A stretch of 64,000 nt of DNA, taken from Heliocidaris tuberculata. Its lineage: Eukaryota; Echinodermata; Echinoidea; Camarodonta; Echinometridae. This document shows positions 1 to 13,227 of this stretch, piece by piece (within the stretch, counting starts at the first letter, position 1; the number at the start of each line of letters is the position of its first letter). Where the stretch lies: positions 29,817,821 through 29,881,820 of the forward strand of contig CM046849.1 in NCBI GenBank assembly GCA_025618425.1, read 5' to 3'. Below the pieces are notes generated by a model. It had not been told where the DNA came from and did no database searches. It saw only the letters and a program-made list of their open reading frames with translations. The translations under genes were made by a program, and so were the position numbers.

Positions 1-173
1 TACATGGTCAGCACGTCGATAGCCACTCGGAGGCTCTTTTGTTCAGTTGTATCTTCAAGACGAGACAAGACAAGACAAGACAAGACAGTAAGAAATAAAG
101 TTTTTTAAGTATCACAGTAGTGAGATGATCAAACAGGACAAAAAACACGATTTAATGCAGGCTTCCTTTAAAG

Positions 174-230
<57 letters not shown>

Positions 231-1768
231 AATATGAAACTTTTGCCTACCACCGTCTTTTGTTCTTCTTGTTTCATTTTTTTTAAATTCGAAGATTTTG
301 TTCTCAGCTGTGATTATACAAGATTGTTTCCCATAATAAGGGTAAAACAAAGGTGAGTATTCGATTACATGCATCTAGCTTTAAAGTTTAATAATTAACG
401 TAACACACTGTAACATTAGTGCTTGTTGACAGGAATTTCACCTGATTTTTTTGTTTAAAGATACCATTATATTTTTGGAATATATTTTGAAAAATCAGTC
501 CGAATTTTCATTTGATTAGTTTAATCATGTTTTCTACTATATCTTTCATCACATTGGCTTCTGTAATGCTTTTACATGAATTCTAATCAAATTTTACCCA
601 AGTAACAATGAGTTCGACGTTATCCACGTAAAACCACATCACTTGAATAAAAGTTTACAACCCATCTTAATTCATGACTCTGCTCAGTCCCGATCGTTTC
701 ATCTCATAAAATGTTAAAATCTTAATACCACCGCATCATTTCTGTATCATCACCATGGAAACGCGTATCATTGGACTTTGCTACTGTTCTAAGAAACTCA
801 ACCCCATCCCGTGAATATGATACTGTGTTCGACACACACGGTGATATCATAATACTCTGTCATTGCCTCATCACTGTAAATTTAAGAGAGAGTGAATATA
901 TCAGTTAAACATGACAATTTAAACATTGTTAAAGGTAATGTTAATGATTTGCATAAATCACCCATTGTTACTGTAACTCTGACAAAGCGAACTTCTAAGA
1001 GAACATTAAATTTTCCTGAAAAAAAATGACAGTTTAAGTTGGAAATTTTTTGAATCACTAGGGTAAATTGGTATGCATTACCATCACTTAAAAGCTGCAC
1101 GCTGACCTTTTCTAAATTCGCGGACTTTATTTATTTATTTATTTATTTGATTCATTTAAACAGGGTAACTCTTTGCGTTACATAACTGTTCTTCTAAGGG
1201 GCCCTGTGTACATTATACATACATAAACACAGAGAACAAAAATTGAATACATAACATAACAATGGAAAGATTTCTTTCCTTCATTACAACACGGAATGAG
1301 TTTGGAAATAATATTAGACCAGCATACTCAGTGCTACCTGTCAACATTCAAGGCAAAAATTGAAATATTGCAAGGCAAAACCAGGAAAACAGAATCAATA
1401 AGACTGATCACTTGTACAAAATAAGTCATTGAAGATGGAATAGACGTGGTTGCAGGAAATAAAAATTTGAAAGAATAAAGAAAAAAAAAGGGAGAAAATT
1501 TTAATATGAAAAAAAAAACCAAACCTGGAAGCCATCATTGATTGCATAAAAAAAATGGAAATCAGGAAGAGGAGGGTAAGTGAAAATGATGCCATGCAGA
1601 AATGTATGTGTGTGTGTAGGGGGGGGGGGGGGGGAGGGGTGGGGTAGAAAGATCCTAGATAGAGAAAGGAAATGAGGCAAACATGACCAGACATTACGGT
1701 CAGAAAAGAACATGAACAAAGCAAGAAAGAATAGAAGAAAGAGATATTGAAGCTGTTAAGAGAGAGAT

Positions 1769-1824
<56 letters not shown>

Positions 1825-1839
1825 TAGAGAGAGAGAGAA

Positions 1840-1871
<32 letters not shown>

Positions 1872-1899
1872 GGGGTACAAACAAGAAATAATAAGAGAA

Positions 1900-1932
<33 letters not shown>

Positions 1933-2480
1933 ACGAACGAGATAATAAGAGTATGCATGATGCAAGGTTGCATATATAGCAGAGAATTATATGGAAATGA
2001 TAAGAGAAAGAAAATGACGAAAGAAAGAAAATATAAAGAGAACTAAAGGAAGACAAAAAGATAATAGAGGAGGGAGCAGCCACGCAGAGATCACCCTACT
2101 GTCGATCACTTGGGGAACTACGAACCCGACTTTGACCCCGGTGTGCCTTAGTTCTTCATGAATCTTCAGGCATCATGTTTCAGGATCCTGACATCATTCA
2201 CGAGAAGAAAAAAAATACGGGAAAGAGAAAAGACATCAGTTCCTATGACAAAAGAGAGGTAAAGCTTTGTTGTGATCTAGACGAACGATGGAATCATGCC
2301 GAACTTCAGAACATGTTTCCACCTTCTTTGTTTTATAATTTTCAATATACTTTCTTTTGTTATTGTGTCATTATTTTAAAAGAAAAAAAGAAAGAAATAT
2401 AATCCATGTAGCGCCATTGGTATCGTGCATTTCCATAGACTACAAGCATGACAAGGCGATTCTTCTAAATGTATTTCATA
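1..2480. other. Intergenic, microsatellite-rich
   Basis: Contents: (ACAAG)n at 61-87, (CT)n at 174-229, (ATTT)n at 1126-1148, G18-type run near 1619-1636, and a long interrupted (GA)n with G-runs at 1755-1930. All the Leu/Ser-rich and Arg/Glu-rich frames here are read out of these repeats. No gene is supported. Confidence 0.8.
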
Positions 2481-2488
2481 GTATTGGT

Positions 2489-2616
2489 CAGGGGCGGATC
2501 CAGGATTTCGTATAAGGGGGGGGGGGCACACAAATGCAGGATTGTCAACTTTGGGAAACTGCTTGGAGGGAGACCCATATTTTTTTGGTCTCGCCAGCCT
2601 TCAAAAGTCGCTCAGT

Positions 2617-2652
<36 letters not shown>

Positions 2653-2810
2653 TGGGGTCCAGTTCCCCTCCACTTTTTTGAATTCTCTGATAAGCACCAA
2701 AAAAAAGGTCTTCTGGTCGAAAAGGGGGGGGGGGCACAATGCATTGTTTTCCCTCAAAAGGGGGGGGGGGGGAACGGGCCGGGATTGCCCCCCCCCTAAA
2801 TCCGCCACTG
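2489..2810. mobile_element. hAT-type MITE with perfect 8-bp target duplication
   Basis: The left end is CAGGGGCGGATCCAGG and the right end CTAAATCCGCCACTG. The flanks are identical, GTATTGGT at 2481-2488 and 2811-2818. The interior carries G-runs of up to 33. No transposase is present. Confidence 0.85.
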
Positions 2811-5800
2811 GTATTGGTGACCGACTAACCTGGGTTTTGATATAAAAGAGATACATAACTCGCTATCTTAAGAACAAGTATTCTTATGTTGTCAGTCTTT
2901 CCCCAAATAAAAATGGAAGTAAACACGCACGACATGCAAACAACGAGATATATTTCACTGAGAATGACAAAGTTTTAATGAATCATAAACATTGTATCAC
3001 AATAGGACATATGCATGCACTGTTAAGGAGGAAGTGAAATGAAATGAAATGATGGGATACAAGGAAAATTCAGATGTCATTCAAGACCCCTCACTAACAT
3101 CCCCTTACTTTACGCCCCTAAGTATAGACAGTCACACAGCGTGCTGGAAACACGCATCGTAATTAATTACAAACGCGAGTTTAATTAAAAAATCGCGAAG
3201 TTATACACCGCACACAATCATGGTAGGGTTCTGTCCGGTTAAAGCCCTTTTCCGGCCGTGCCTTCGAAAACAACATGCTTTTGTTTCGTCGATTTTTTTT
3301 TTTATTTTCTGCTCAAATTGTTATGGGTTTATTGATTCTAGGCTCCAAACGAGGGTGAAGACTCCATCTTTTTGGTAACGGTTGATATGGTTACGGCCAG
3401 CGTTGGTGACTTATAGTAAGAGAGAGATGGGGGAAGAGTCCGTCAGAGGAAGAATTATTACGAAAGGTTATTTTACAAACAGTATGCAGAGTGTCTAGCG
3501 AAGGGGGGGGGGGGGGGGTGGAGTTGAGATAAAACACAGAATTCAATTATATACTGCATTCGTCCTCTTCATCCCTCTCTATTTTGTAAATAGAGAAAAA
3601 AAGGAAGAAGGGAGATAATAAAAAGAAGAGTACAGAGAAGAAAATGAAAACGAAGTGGAGGGAATGATAATAAGAAGAATACCAAAAAGGAAAAGATAAG
3701 GAGAAGGAGCGGGAGAAGCGGGAGAAGGATGAGGAGGAGGAGGAGGAAGAGAAAGAAAAAAAAATTGTAGAAAGCATTTCAAATTCAGAAAGAGAAATTG
3801 TAATTATTCGTCCATTATCCATTTATTAGCAGGATAATCACATTTTTTTTTCATAACTAGAATTGTCACGTTTATGGCATTGGTCTCCGTGATAAATCGC
3901 CAACGTTCGTTTAGCTTTGCGCGTTTCTCGAATTGTATAGGAGAGACCTTCATCCGAAGAAGACGTTCTTAGGCCGGATGAGATGGCGAAAGCGAAAGCA
4001 AAGAAATAATTGCGGACAAGTTGATTGTGTCAATCAATTAGGGACTTGTATATTTCTCCTTACAAGTGTTATTGTATTTTGATCTTAGCTGAATGACTCA
4101 GTGCACGCGTGAAGCTGGCGATGTCTGGATATGCAGCGCCTGCTTGACATGACCGACTACTCCATCCCCAAGACAAATACAGCGAGAGTAGGGGTGGTTA
4201 AAGATATTACAGCATTCGTCCTTATTATCGATTGATTGAGGAGTGAGCGCGACGGGGTGAGGCGAGGACCGGACAGGACTGGCTGCCCGGCTCCTTCGGC
4301 GCTGGTGTCACACTGGACAGGCCGGTAAGGAAGTAATTTGTGCACGTGCGGCGGGGAAGTTCTTCTTTTCTTCCTCTTGTCAATAAAGGGTCATTTCTAT
4401 TGATGAGGATGGATGGGTGGTTAGCAACGGAGGGTGGATGTTGAGAAGGAGACCCTCTTCCAGGCTGGACTCGTGGTATCACTGAAGGTGGTACCACGCA
4501 CGCACCCCCTAGCTGCACCCCCTTTTCACCACATCTCTTATCTTTCTTGAAATCTTATCTCCATCTTTAATCTTGACAATCTTCATCTTTAAAGCGGTAA
4601 ATTATCTAGGTAGGCCTATCTTTGAGGCCATCTTCGTTTCATCTTATTTTAAATGCGATACTTTAGCTACCCCCTACACCTGCTACGATTTAGTGTCGTT
4701 GTATGACTTATAATATAATCTTTTATCTCCATAATATCTTGTCAAATATTATTGTGAATTAAGATATTATTTAAATCGATCTATACATTTCATCTTCCCA
4801 TGAACAGGTTGTTTGCTAAATCTAAGGAATAAAAGACTTAGGGGAAGCAATGAAACAGAAATTATTAGGGTAGCTAATATGGCAAGACAACACCCCCCCC
4901 CTCTTCTCCCATAATTCGTCTTCATTTGTTCATTGATTTTAGCTCCACCCCTTCCCCCCCCAAAAAAAATGCTGCACTAATGACAGGAAAATGATGAAGG
5001 AGGGAGGAGAACATAGTAATATGAGATGAGTGGTCATTATGTGTGATATTTGCCTTCAAAGGGCAGCAACAAGATCCAAAGCATTTCATACAACCTAAGT
5101 TATAAATGTAAAACTTCCATTGTCTATAACAGTGGCGGATTTAGTGGGCACTTCCGGCCTCCCCCCCCTGCCGCTTTTGAAAGAAAAGTGTACATTGTGC
5201 CCTCCTTGAAAATTGTGCCCCCCTTTTAACTGATAACCTCCCCCCTTTTTTTGCTTGCTTGTCAGAGAATGTCGTCAAAGCAGAGCGCAAAATATGTGAT
5301 AATCCTTTTTTCTTCATTTTTTTTGCTTGTCAGAAAATTTTGGAGAAAAACTAGGCCAAAATAATCTGATCACCTTGTTCTATAAAATAATTATGTCGTT
5401 GTCTACGTCCTTCGAAAACAAGTGTAAAGTGTGAACAAGTTATGCCCATCTGTTATATGCTAGCCCATGATATTTCAATCTTATCGACAACAGTTGTCAC
5501 GATATATCAACATGATCAATACACATGTAGGCCTACATTTCTACATCAATCGCTGTTTTATTACTGCATTGATATGAACCTTCATTGGTTTATTCATTAT
5601 AATATGCGCTATTTATGTGCCAAATTTCAATATTTCTCGTCACTCTATGGCCGAGATCTAGGGGGAATCCGCCACCCCCCCCCCCCTCCGGCTGAGATAC
5701 CCCTCAAAAATAACCCGGCTTTTTCATTTGTGTTAACGCACCCCTCCCCTGTTCCATTGACGCAGAATAGGTTACAGAGGGAAAAAAACTCTGTCCCTCG

Positions 5801-5936
5801 AATAGGACGTCAAATGGAGAGGGACCCCATGTGTAGGAGAGTCATACCTCATGCAGTCACACCGCTAGACTTACTCCAAATCGACCAATAACAAATAAAT
5901 AATTATAAGCCATTTGGGGTATTTCAGTCTGGAGTA
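2811..5936. other. Intergenic, no supported gene
   Basis: It holds a G17 run (about 3505), a purine-rich tract (3595-3770), a GC-richer patch at 4240-4515 of unknown meaning, and a hAT-like left end AACAGTGGCGGATTTAG at 5130 with a possible right edge AATCCGCCACCC near 5668. Confidence 0.6.
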
Positions 5937-5940
5937 GGTC

Positions 5941-6089
5941 TGGGGCCCGTTGCTCTAAACTTGCGTTTAATCCCAACTCCTAAAAATCAAACGCAAGTCC
6001 TTAATGCGCACTTCTGATTGGCTGAAAATAAAGTTGCGTTTGATTTTCCTGAGTTGCATTCAAACGCAAGTTTTGTGCAACGGGCCCCA
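5941..6089. mobile_element. Palindromic MITE with GGTC target duplication
   Basis: The terminal repeats TGGGGCCCGTTGC and GCAACGGGCCCCA are perfect. Inner arms contain AAACTTGCGTTTAA-type sequence on both strands. GGTC flanks both sides (5937-5940, 6090-6093). Confidence 0.75.
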
Positions 6090-6483
6090 GGTCAGTGTGA
6101 CAGGGGGTACCACCTAGGCTTGATAAAATCTGAGCTGCCTGGCCTTACATGCTATCAGTGTAGGTAATATGGTGTAAAAGTGAAGCCCAGGAAAAAAAAG
6201 CACTTCAAAATCATCATGTGCTTCACAAAAGTAAACATATGCAAGTGACCGGAAATGCCAGACTCATTTTCCCCATAAACTCAGTGTTAGACCAAAGCGT
6301 ATGGCCATACGCTTTCGTAAATTTTAGTATTCAGTCATAAATATCTTAATAATAGCATTATATATTTGAAAACCTTTCTATGCCTGGCTATTTATTTATC
6401 CTTCTGATTTTCATAATTCAACAGATATCATAATTCAACAATTTATTAAATCAAGCCTCCACAAAGTTACCAAATCCCTTTGA

Positions 6484-6902
6484 GGCCACCGCACACTTTA
6501 CGATCGGTCTGCGATCCGATATGTGAAATCAATCGCTATGGCATTAAATATTGGCATTTGAACAAATGAAATCTACCCTATTCAGGTTCTGAAAAGTAAT
6601 ATGAATACTAAACATAGGGTTTGGGTGAGCTGTCAGCTTTCTACAGGGAATAAGGGCAAAATTAGTTTCAAATCGCAGGCAGTCGTACTATTTTTGTGAC
6701 GTCACTGCGACTCGGAGCCGATTTGGCCATTCCACCGACTAGAAAACTCGGCAAAGGCCGTATTATCGATTTTACTATCTGTATGACTATTCAGACCCTC
6801 AATCAAAAATATTTTTCGTTTTTAAATGATTAGATTTTTCAAATGATATTATATTTTCTTCTGAAATCGGATCGCAGATCGATCGTAAGGTGTGCGGTGG
6901 CC
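6484..6902. mobile_element. MITE with about 37-bp terminal inverted repeats
   Basis: The left end reads GGCCACCGCACACTTTACGA then TCGGTCTGCGATCCGAT. The right end is its near-complement, finishing GATCGTAAGGTGTGCGGTGGCC on the plus strand. A TGACGTCA palindrome sits inside at 6697. No ORF is present. Confidence 0.7.
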
Positions 6903-6995
6903 TTTACAGAATCCACGGAAAAGAGCGGGGGGGGGGGGGGGGTATAGTGGTACACCTGCACCTCCTAATCAGTCATATACCGGAAAGGTAGACCA

Positions 6996-7133
6996 GGGGA
7001 GCGTTTCATCGAGCGTTTTGTCAGTGATTTTTACCGACAACTGTTATAAGCTACTGAAATCCTTGCATCTGATTGGCTGAGAGCAAATTTGTCAGTAAAA
7101 ATCACTGACAAAACGCTTGATGAAACGCTCCCC
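6996..7133. mobile_element. 138-bp palindromic MITE, copy 1
   Basis: The arms begin GGGGAGCGTTTCATC and continue through TTTTGTCAGTGATTTTTACC on both strands, giving a near-perfect hairpin with a loop around CTGATTGGCTGAG. Confidence 0.75.
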
Positions 7134-7159
7134 AGAGGGTTATGGTGGTACATGTATTA

Positions 7160-7535
7160 GTATACTATTAATATATGGTTGGGAGTGCGTTAGTATACTA
7201 TTAATACATGGTTGGGAGTGCGTTAGTGCGATCTGGCAACACAAAGGTTTTTATCGTGGTGTACTAACGCACGAGGCGTAGCCGAATGTGTTAGACACCA
7301 CGATAAAAACCTGCGTGTTGAAGGATCGCACTAACGCACGAACTCAAAACCATGTATTAATAGTTTTATAAAACGGGTCTACAATCTTAGTGTTTTCTTA
7401 CAATTTTAGTGTTTGATCCGGATTAGCCGTGCGTTAGTCCCCTCGCCGCGCGTTAGTACTTTTTTTTGCACGGTCACGTGGTGTTATTTGACCAATCAGG
7501 ATGGCTACATTCTTGAACCCGTTTTATAATAATGG
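7160..7535. repeat. Palindromic repeat with GTGCGTTAGT motifs
   Basis: A large hairpin at about 7191-7368 pairs ATTAATACATGGTTGGGAGT, CGTTAGTGCGATC and TTTTTATCGTGGTGT with their complements. A 40-base direct duplication precedes it (7160-7230). An inverted TTATAAAACGGG/CCCGTTTTATAA pair encloses the right half (7366-7531). Probably a non-autonomous transposon, family unknown. Confidence 0.6.
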
Positions 7536-7663
7536 TTGATGGTGATCACCAATGGTCTGAAGGAGATGATCAGTGAAGTGACGGTGGGCGCAGTGATGCT
7601 GATGGTAATGAAAATAATTTTCATCAGGAAGACGAAAATGACGATCAACCGACGTTATTACCT

Positions 7664-7800
7664 GGGGAGCGTTTCATCAAGTGTTTTGTCAGTGATTCTT
7701 ACCGACATATTTGCTCTCAGCTAATCAGAGACAAAGATTTCAGTAGCTTATAACAGTTGTCGGTAAAAATCACTGATAAAACACTTGATGAAACGCTCCC
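7664..7800. mobile_element. 137-bp palindromic MITE, copy 2 (opposite orientation)
   Basis: The same family as the 6996 copy. The GGGGAGCGTTTCATCAAGTG arm and its complement enclose the loop in reverse orientation. Two copies lie within 800 bases. Confidence 0.75.
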
Positions 7801-7854
7801 TGTAAAATAATTTTCGAAGAAATTCCATTTATTGTGATTACCAATACAGGCCTC

Positions 7855-8810
7855 ATCCGGGGACGTCGCTATAACATTTTGAATGGGGGAGGGGGTTTGA
7901 CATTCAAATTTGACCCCCAACAAATAATTATAAAAGAAAATCGCAGATGTAGAGATCTTGATCATACGGGCCCATTTTCACAAGGAGGGGGCTGACGCCT
8001 TTAGCCAGAATATCAAATTTTCAATTTCTTAATATTTTTGGCGAGCGATCGAAGCGAGCGAGAAAATTTGTAAACACTTTTCATAGTGAAAATGTACAGA
8101 AGTTACAATAAGTTACATAATTATCTGGGAACCTCGCTGCCCAAATACGAGGATATTCTGGCTCCTCGCTGCCCGAATATGAAGTGGTGGTCGCCCGAAT
8201 ATCGGAACTTTAAAAATTCCAGGAGGGAGAGGGGCTCCAGCCCATGGCCGGAGGGGAACGTCTTTTGCCCGAATATCAACTTTTCAATTTCTAAATTTTT
8301 AAAACATTTTCGTAGAGAAAAAGTACGGAAATTACATGATTATCTGGGAACCCCGCTGCCCAAATATGTGGATATGCTGGCACCTAACTTCGCTGCCTGA
8401 ATATGAAGTGGTGGTTGCCCGAATATCGGAACTTTGAAAATCCTCGGGGGGGGGGGGGGGGGGGGGGGAGGCTGCAGCCAATTGGCGAAGGGGGACGCCT
8501 TTTCCCGAATATTAATTTTCCAGTGTTTTTGCGAGCGAGCGAAACGAGCGGGCAAAAAAAAAAAAAAATTGGCCAGTTTTTCCTTCATTTTGTTTTCCTT
8601 CTTTTCTACCTGTTTTTGTTTTCCTTTCCTTTTTTTTCCCTCTCCTTTCTCTTCTCTCCTTTTCCCTTTCCTCTTCTCTCTCCCTTTCCACCTCTCCTTT
8701 TTTTCCGACAGAGGTGGTGCATTTGCCGACAGCAATTTTGAGTGTGTGTGTGTGGGGGGGGGGGGGGATGACACTCCCATCCCCCCCCCCCCTAGTGACG
8801 CCCCTGGCGA
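7855..8810. repeat. Modular tandem repeat with CCGAATAT motifs, probably inside a hAT-like element
   Basis: Units of roughly 240 bases repeat TGCCCGAATATCAACTTTTC, GCGAGCGAGCGAAGCGAGCG-like runs, ATTATCTGGGAACC and CGCTGCCCGAATATGAAGTG. Two full units and one partial lie at 7975-8560, followed by a pyrimidine-rich tract. The right edge (8792-8807) reads CTAGTGACGCCCCTG, a hAT-like end. The several proline-, glycine- and lysine-rich frames here are artefacts. Confidence 0.6.
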
Positions 8811-10167
8811 TTTGTTTCCAATTTTGGTACAGTATGGACAAGCGCACAGAAAGGCAAAGGCACATCCATTCGTACCGGAAGGCAGTGATTAATAGATCCC
8901 TGTTCCATGAAAATTGTTGATTTTGTTTGTCTACATCACTGCTTTTTAAACCAACTTAGTATCCACACCGGTTCTATGTGGTACCTTTTATTCATACCTC
9001 ATGCAGTCACACCGCTAAACCGAATACACACCATGTCCTTTTTTGTTCAGTCCAATTTTGCAGTCTTCGGTCGGTCTCGTTGGTACTGTGAATGAGGTCT
9101 ACGGAAATCAGAAATAATGTATAGCTTCACTGGATCTGATCAGTCATGGTGGAAAATAAAACCGCACTGTGCATGCTATGTGCACTAGAGGGCGCTTGAT
9201 CACTTCTTTCACCGTCTGACATTGACCGTAACAAATCAATTATACGAACTCAATTCATATTCTGGAAAACACGATACAATTTTACAATTCTAACGAACTA
9301 ATAACAAATAATTTTCTGTCTTTACATCTACATGTATTCTGACTTTAGAAATAGTATTCTAAATTAATCGAAGTGAACCGAATTCAAGTGACTAATTTTC
9401 TTTGTAAAGCATACCGCAACTATAGTAATGTTTTGAAGGCAGGGATAAGGTTTGTCCCGATTTCTAATTATCTGAAAGCAATTGATGATGTATGCATAAG
9501 ATAAGCAAAGCTGAAACGGTTAAACCATCCATCAAGTACGCATCAAAAGGGTTAACAAGTACAACCGAGACTTTCTAAACATCCTTGCAAGATTACTATT
9601 TCGAGGTGCACTTTGCTGTCTGTGAGGGATCAATGGCTGGGAATTGTCATCTTGAATAGAGCCATCTACGGCTATATTGCTACACTGTGCAGAACCTTGT
9701 CAACAGCTATGACAGCTGAGGCCTGTGTGGCATTATACATGATTGTATTTCATGGGGTAGGCTACTATACTTGGACGCTTTAACATGACGATGATTGCCC
9801 ATATAGTTAAAACAGGGCTGAATTAAAACAAGGAAAATGGCGTCACCTCATAATAATCCATGGATGATCAGTGAAAGGGATGCGAATCAACGCAAATCAG
9901 ATATGATAAGCCAGGGGCAAATTCACACCTCATGCAGGAGAGGCATTGATTTTATCTCGTCGGGCGGCCTTATTATATAAAGAGCAAGATTATGATTAGT
10001 ATTCTATACCCCTAAAGTCAATGTAAGACCTTCTGCTAATGGGGCTACATGTTCTTCCACACACCTTTTTGTTCGCTTACATGTGTAAGAGTATTCATAC
10101 CACATGGCTTCGAACCGTACCTTCATTAGGGAGGGGTGTTAATGCATTATTCATAATATACCTGTAG
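8811..10167. other. Intergenic, no gene seen
   Basis: Unique, moderately AT-rich DNA with short ORFs only. No splice-flanked coding exon or repeat family stands out. Confidence 0.6.
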
Positions 10168-10171
10168 TTAA

Positions 10172-10755
10172 AGGGAAATCCAACCTTAATAGCAAGTTGC
10201 TTTGAAAGAAAGAGGAAAAATCAGAGAAGCAGATTGGTGAAAGTTTGAACAAAATCGGACAAGCAATAAGAAAGTTATGAATTTTTGAAAGTTGTAATCA
10301 CTATACATATGGGAATTTCAAATTGGCCGAATAGGTAATGTCACTGTGATGTAGCTGTGGACAACTCCCCCATTTGCTCCAACACACAAAATGACTAAAA
10401 TGTCACTTTTTTCAAAATGTATTACTCAGTAGGATCTTTTTCTTTCATGAGGACCTATAACAATATGCTATCTCCAATATATTTTGAGTATTGCCCCGAG
10501 GGTAAAAGCGCCTCGCAGAAAACCGCAAATTAATGATATTTTTGTGTAGGACAAATGGGAGAGTTGTCCACAAAAATGTCACAATCGACTCACCAAATTG
10601 CCAATTTGAAATTCGCATAGATGTAGTGATCTCATTTTTCAAACATCCATAACTTTCTTAGTCCTTGTCCGATTTCTTTCAAACTTTCACCATCCTGTTT
10701 TTCTTATTTTTCTGCTTTCACACAAATCATCTTATTACCAAGGTTGGATTGCCCT
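10172..10755. mobile_element. 584-bp TTAA foldback MITE, copy 1
   Basis: The flanks are TTAA on both sides (10168-10171 and 10756-10759). The ends are AGGGAAATCCAACCTT and AAGGTTGGATTGCCCT. The two halves form inverted arms of roughly 250 bases around an asymmetric centre (for example TCATAACTTTCTTA-type blocks on both strands). No transposase is present. Confidence 0.85.
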
Positions 10756-10991
10756 TTAAACACCTCTCACAGTAAATGCAAATTCAACATTTCTCTTTTT
10801 TTTTTGGGGGGGGGGGGGGGCTACTGCTCTCCCTGTTCCTTCGGATAGACGCCCCTTCACTACAAAGTATTTTTCTACATTCTAACATTCTCATTTCACT
10901 TTCACGTTGCATAAACTTTGTAATTCTTACAACTCGTTCCGTTCTGCTCTTTCCAATCAGCTAATTTCATAATCATAGCAGCCTGTATATG

Positions 10992-11535
10992 CTTAAAGAT
11001 AAAGTTGAGCTCTGGTCATGTGATTACATTGTTACAGAAACTGTCTCAAAGCAATCGGATAAGGTTGACCATGTCATTCATTCATTCATTCATTCGGTTT
11101 ATTTATTAATAAAAAGAACATGCAGCTCGAGAGCTGAAATTGTTCAGTTTACAAAAGTAAGACATATATTATGCAATAATCAACAGAAGTAATTGTTTGA
11201 AAATTAATTGAACGATTAAACATCATAAGAATTGGTGTATACTGTGTGGTTTTGGAATCCTCAAAATGATAAGAAATTGACCTAATCGTGCTGAAGAGCA
11301 CATGCACTGCACACAGAAATAGGTACATATATATTGGGCTATACACACATTTGGCATGAACACTCGGCTCGAACTCTTCGCTTTTTCTTGTCTTATTTCG
11401 AATATGAGGGCATTTGAAGGACAATGCTTTTCTGGGGACATTTCTACTATAACGTTCTTTACAATTGACATAAAAGGAATGAGAAAGCTCACAAATTATT
11501 TTTTCACCTTTCCTAAAACTCAACATCATTCTCTT
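10992..11535. repeat. Long inverted-repeat arm, copy 1 (plus orientation)
   Basis: It starts TTAAAGATAAAGTTGAGCTC and continues through GTGATTACATTGTTACAG, AAACTGTCTC, ATGATAAGAAATTG and CACATGCACTGCACAC to CACCTTTCCTAAAACTCAAC. An insert at about 11073-11222 (CATT repeat plus T/A-rich tail) is missing from the other arms. Confidence 0.65.
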
Positions 11536-12494
11536 TAACGCTTCGGGGACATTTGCTCCGGGCTTAGGGGATAGGTATAAAGTTTGGCCCAGGGTTATTT
11601 AGGAATTCGGTTAGGTATGGAGGAACCATCACCGGAGCATTATGTGTCACCCACCATCATCAGTTCACCCCCCCCCCCTCTCTCTCTCTCATAACAAAAG
11701 TACATAAGTACCGCGTCAGTAATAATATTCCATTATAATCATGATTAAATGCAGGTTACACATGCACCGTTCCACAACACACACTCACACACGTTTAGAA
11801 ATAAATTACACGAAGATACAAACACACGAATAGATTTTTCAATGTTATTTCTTGGATTTTCGGTTTTATACATGTACAACAATACTCATCATCAAGTTGT
11901 CCAATATAATAGGTTGATTGAGTGAGAAACACCCATGTAACAAACACAGTCATGTATGCAAACTATATACAAAACAACAATGGTAACATAATAATTTTCA
12001 TTGCAGCGCGCGTTTTGTGCCTTTCTCTTCATCATTTCCAAGTGATCTTCTTTCATTCAGTAATCTTTTTTTCCCTTCTATTTACAGTTCTAAAAAATAT
12101 ATACTATACATAGAAATACTTGCATGACTGGAATGATACTCTTTGTTAGAACATGGACAAATTTCCAAAACTGACCACTCTAAGGGAATTTGGAGTACAA
12201 TTCTGGGGAAGGTACAGAAAATTCAACATCGTGCAAAAGGCAATATGTTTGAATAAACATGTATTTCAGGTTGTGGTGATACAATTTATCATGTATGTAT
12301 TATACAACAAGATTTGAAGTATATTTATCTTATCTTCTTTTCTTTATTTAGTGTGTTAATTTCAGTAACCTAGAATGATGACTGAAAGGAGGCAGTTACA
12401 TGTATACTGACATGGCGAGAAAACGGTCCACTGAAATAGAATGTATACCACTTGAATGGGAGAAGATCATAAGATGTACATTTAGGTCTGTTAA

Positions 12495-13075
12495 AGGGTA
12501 GTTCAATCCTTGTAAGAAATTGATTTGTATGAAAGCAGAAAAATAATAGAAACGGGATGGGGAAAGTTTAAAAGAAATCGGACAATAAGTATGAATTTTT
12601 GAAAAATGAGATCACTAAATCTGTACGAACTCAAATTGGTAATTTGATCTGTCGATTGTAATGTGTTTGCCATAGACTAAAATACATGTATCATTAATTT
12701 ACGGTGTTCTCCTAAGCGCCTTTTCCCTCGGGGCAGTATACTCAAAGTCTCAAACTATATTGTGGATACTAGATAACATATTGTTATATGTCATCCAAAA
12801 AGAAAAAGATCCTATGAAGTTATATATTTTGAAAAAAAAAAAAAAAATGTCAGTCATTTTTTGTGTTGTAGGAAATGAGAGAGTTGTCCCCCGCTACATC
12901 TTATGTGACATTACCTATTCGGCCAATTTGAAATTCCCAAATGTACAGTGATTGTAACTTTCAAAAATTCATAACTTTCTTATTGCTTTTCCGATTTCAT
13001 TCAAACTTTCATCACTAATCCTCTGATTAATATGCTTTCTTTCAGAACAATTTGCCATTAAGGCTATATTTCCCT
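12495..13075. mobile_element. TTAA foldback MITE, copy 2 (diverged)
   Basis: The same family as the 10172 copy, flanked by TTAA at 12491-12494 and 13076-13079. The ends are AGGGTAGTTCAATCCTT and AAGGCTATATTTCCCT. It is in the opposite orientation to copy 1 and carries an A15 run at the centre. It is the most diverged of the three copies. Confidence 0.8.
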
Positions 13076-13227
13076 TTAACTACTCCCCTGGAGGTGGGGT
13101 TGTAAATGGTCCTTCGAAATGTGACCTCGCTGCGAAATTACATAAATCCAATCGCAAACCAGATGTACTGTCATGCTGCTTGTATATAAGTGTACATGTT
13201 GTATGTATACACGATTATTGAAAATGC

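Noticed and set aside
1395..2083. Leu/Ser-rich open frames up to 192 codons
   Set aside because: They read through interrupted (GA)n and poly-G repeats.
4225..4518. 97-codon minus-strand frame in a GC-richer patch
   Set aside because: Biased composition and no motif or splice support. Left as an unexplained patch.
7160..7535. CRISPR-like array suggested by repeated GTGCGTTAGT
   Set aside because: Only irregularly spaced copies, part of a palindrome, in a eukaryotic genome.
8340..8892. Overlapping 104-152-codon frames on both strands
   Set aside because: They are produced by poly-G, C/T-rich and CCGAATAT modular repeats.
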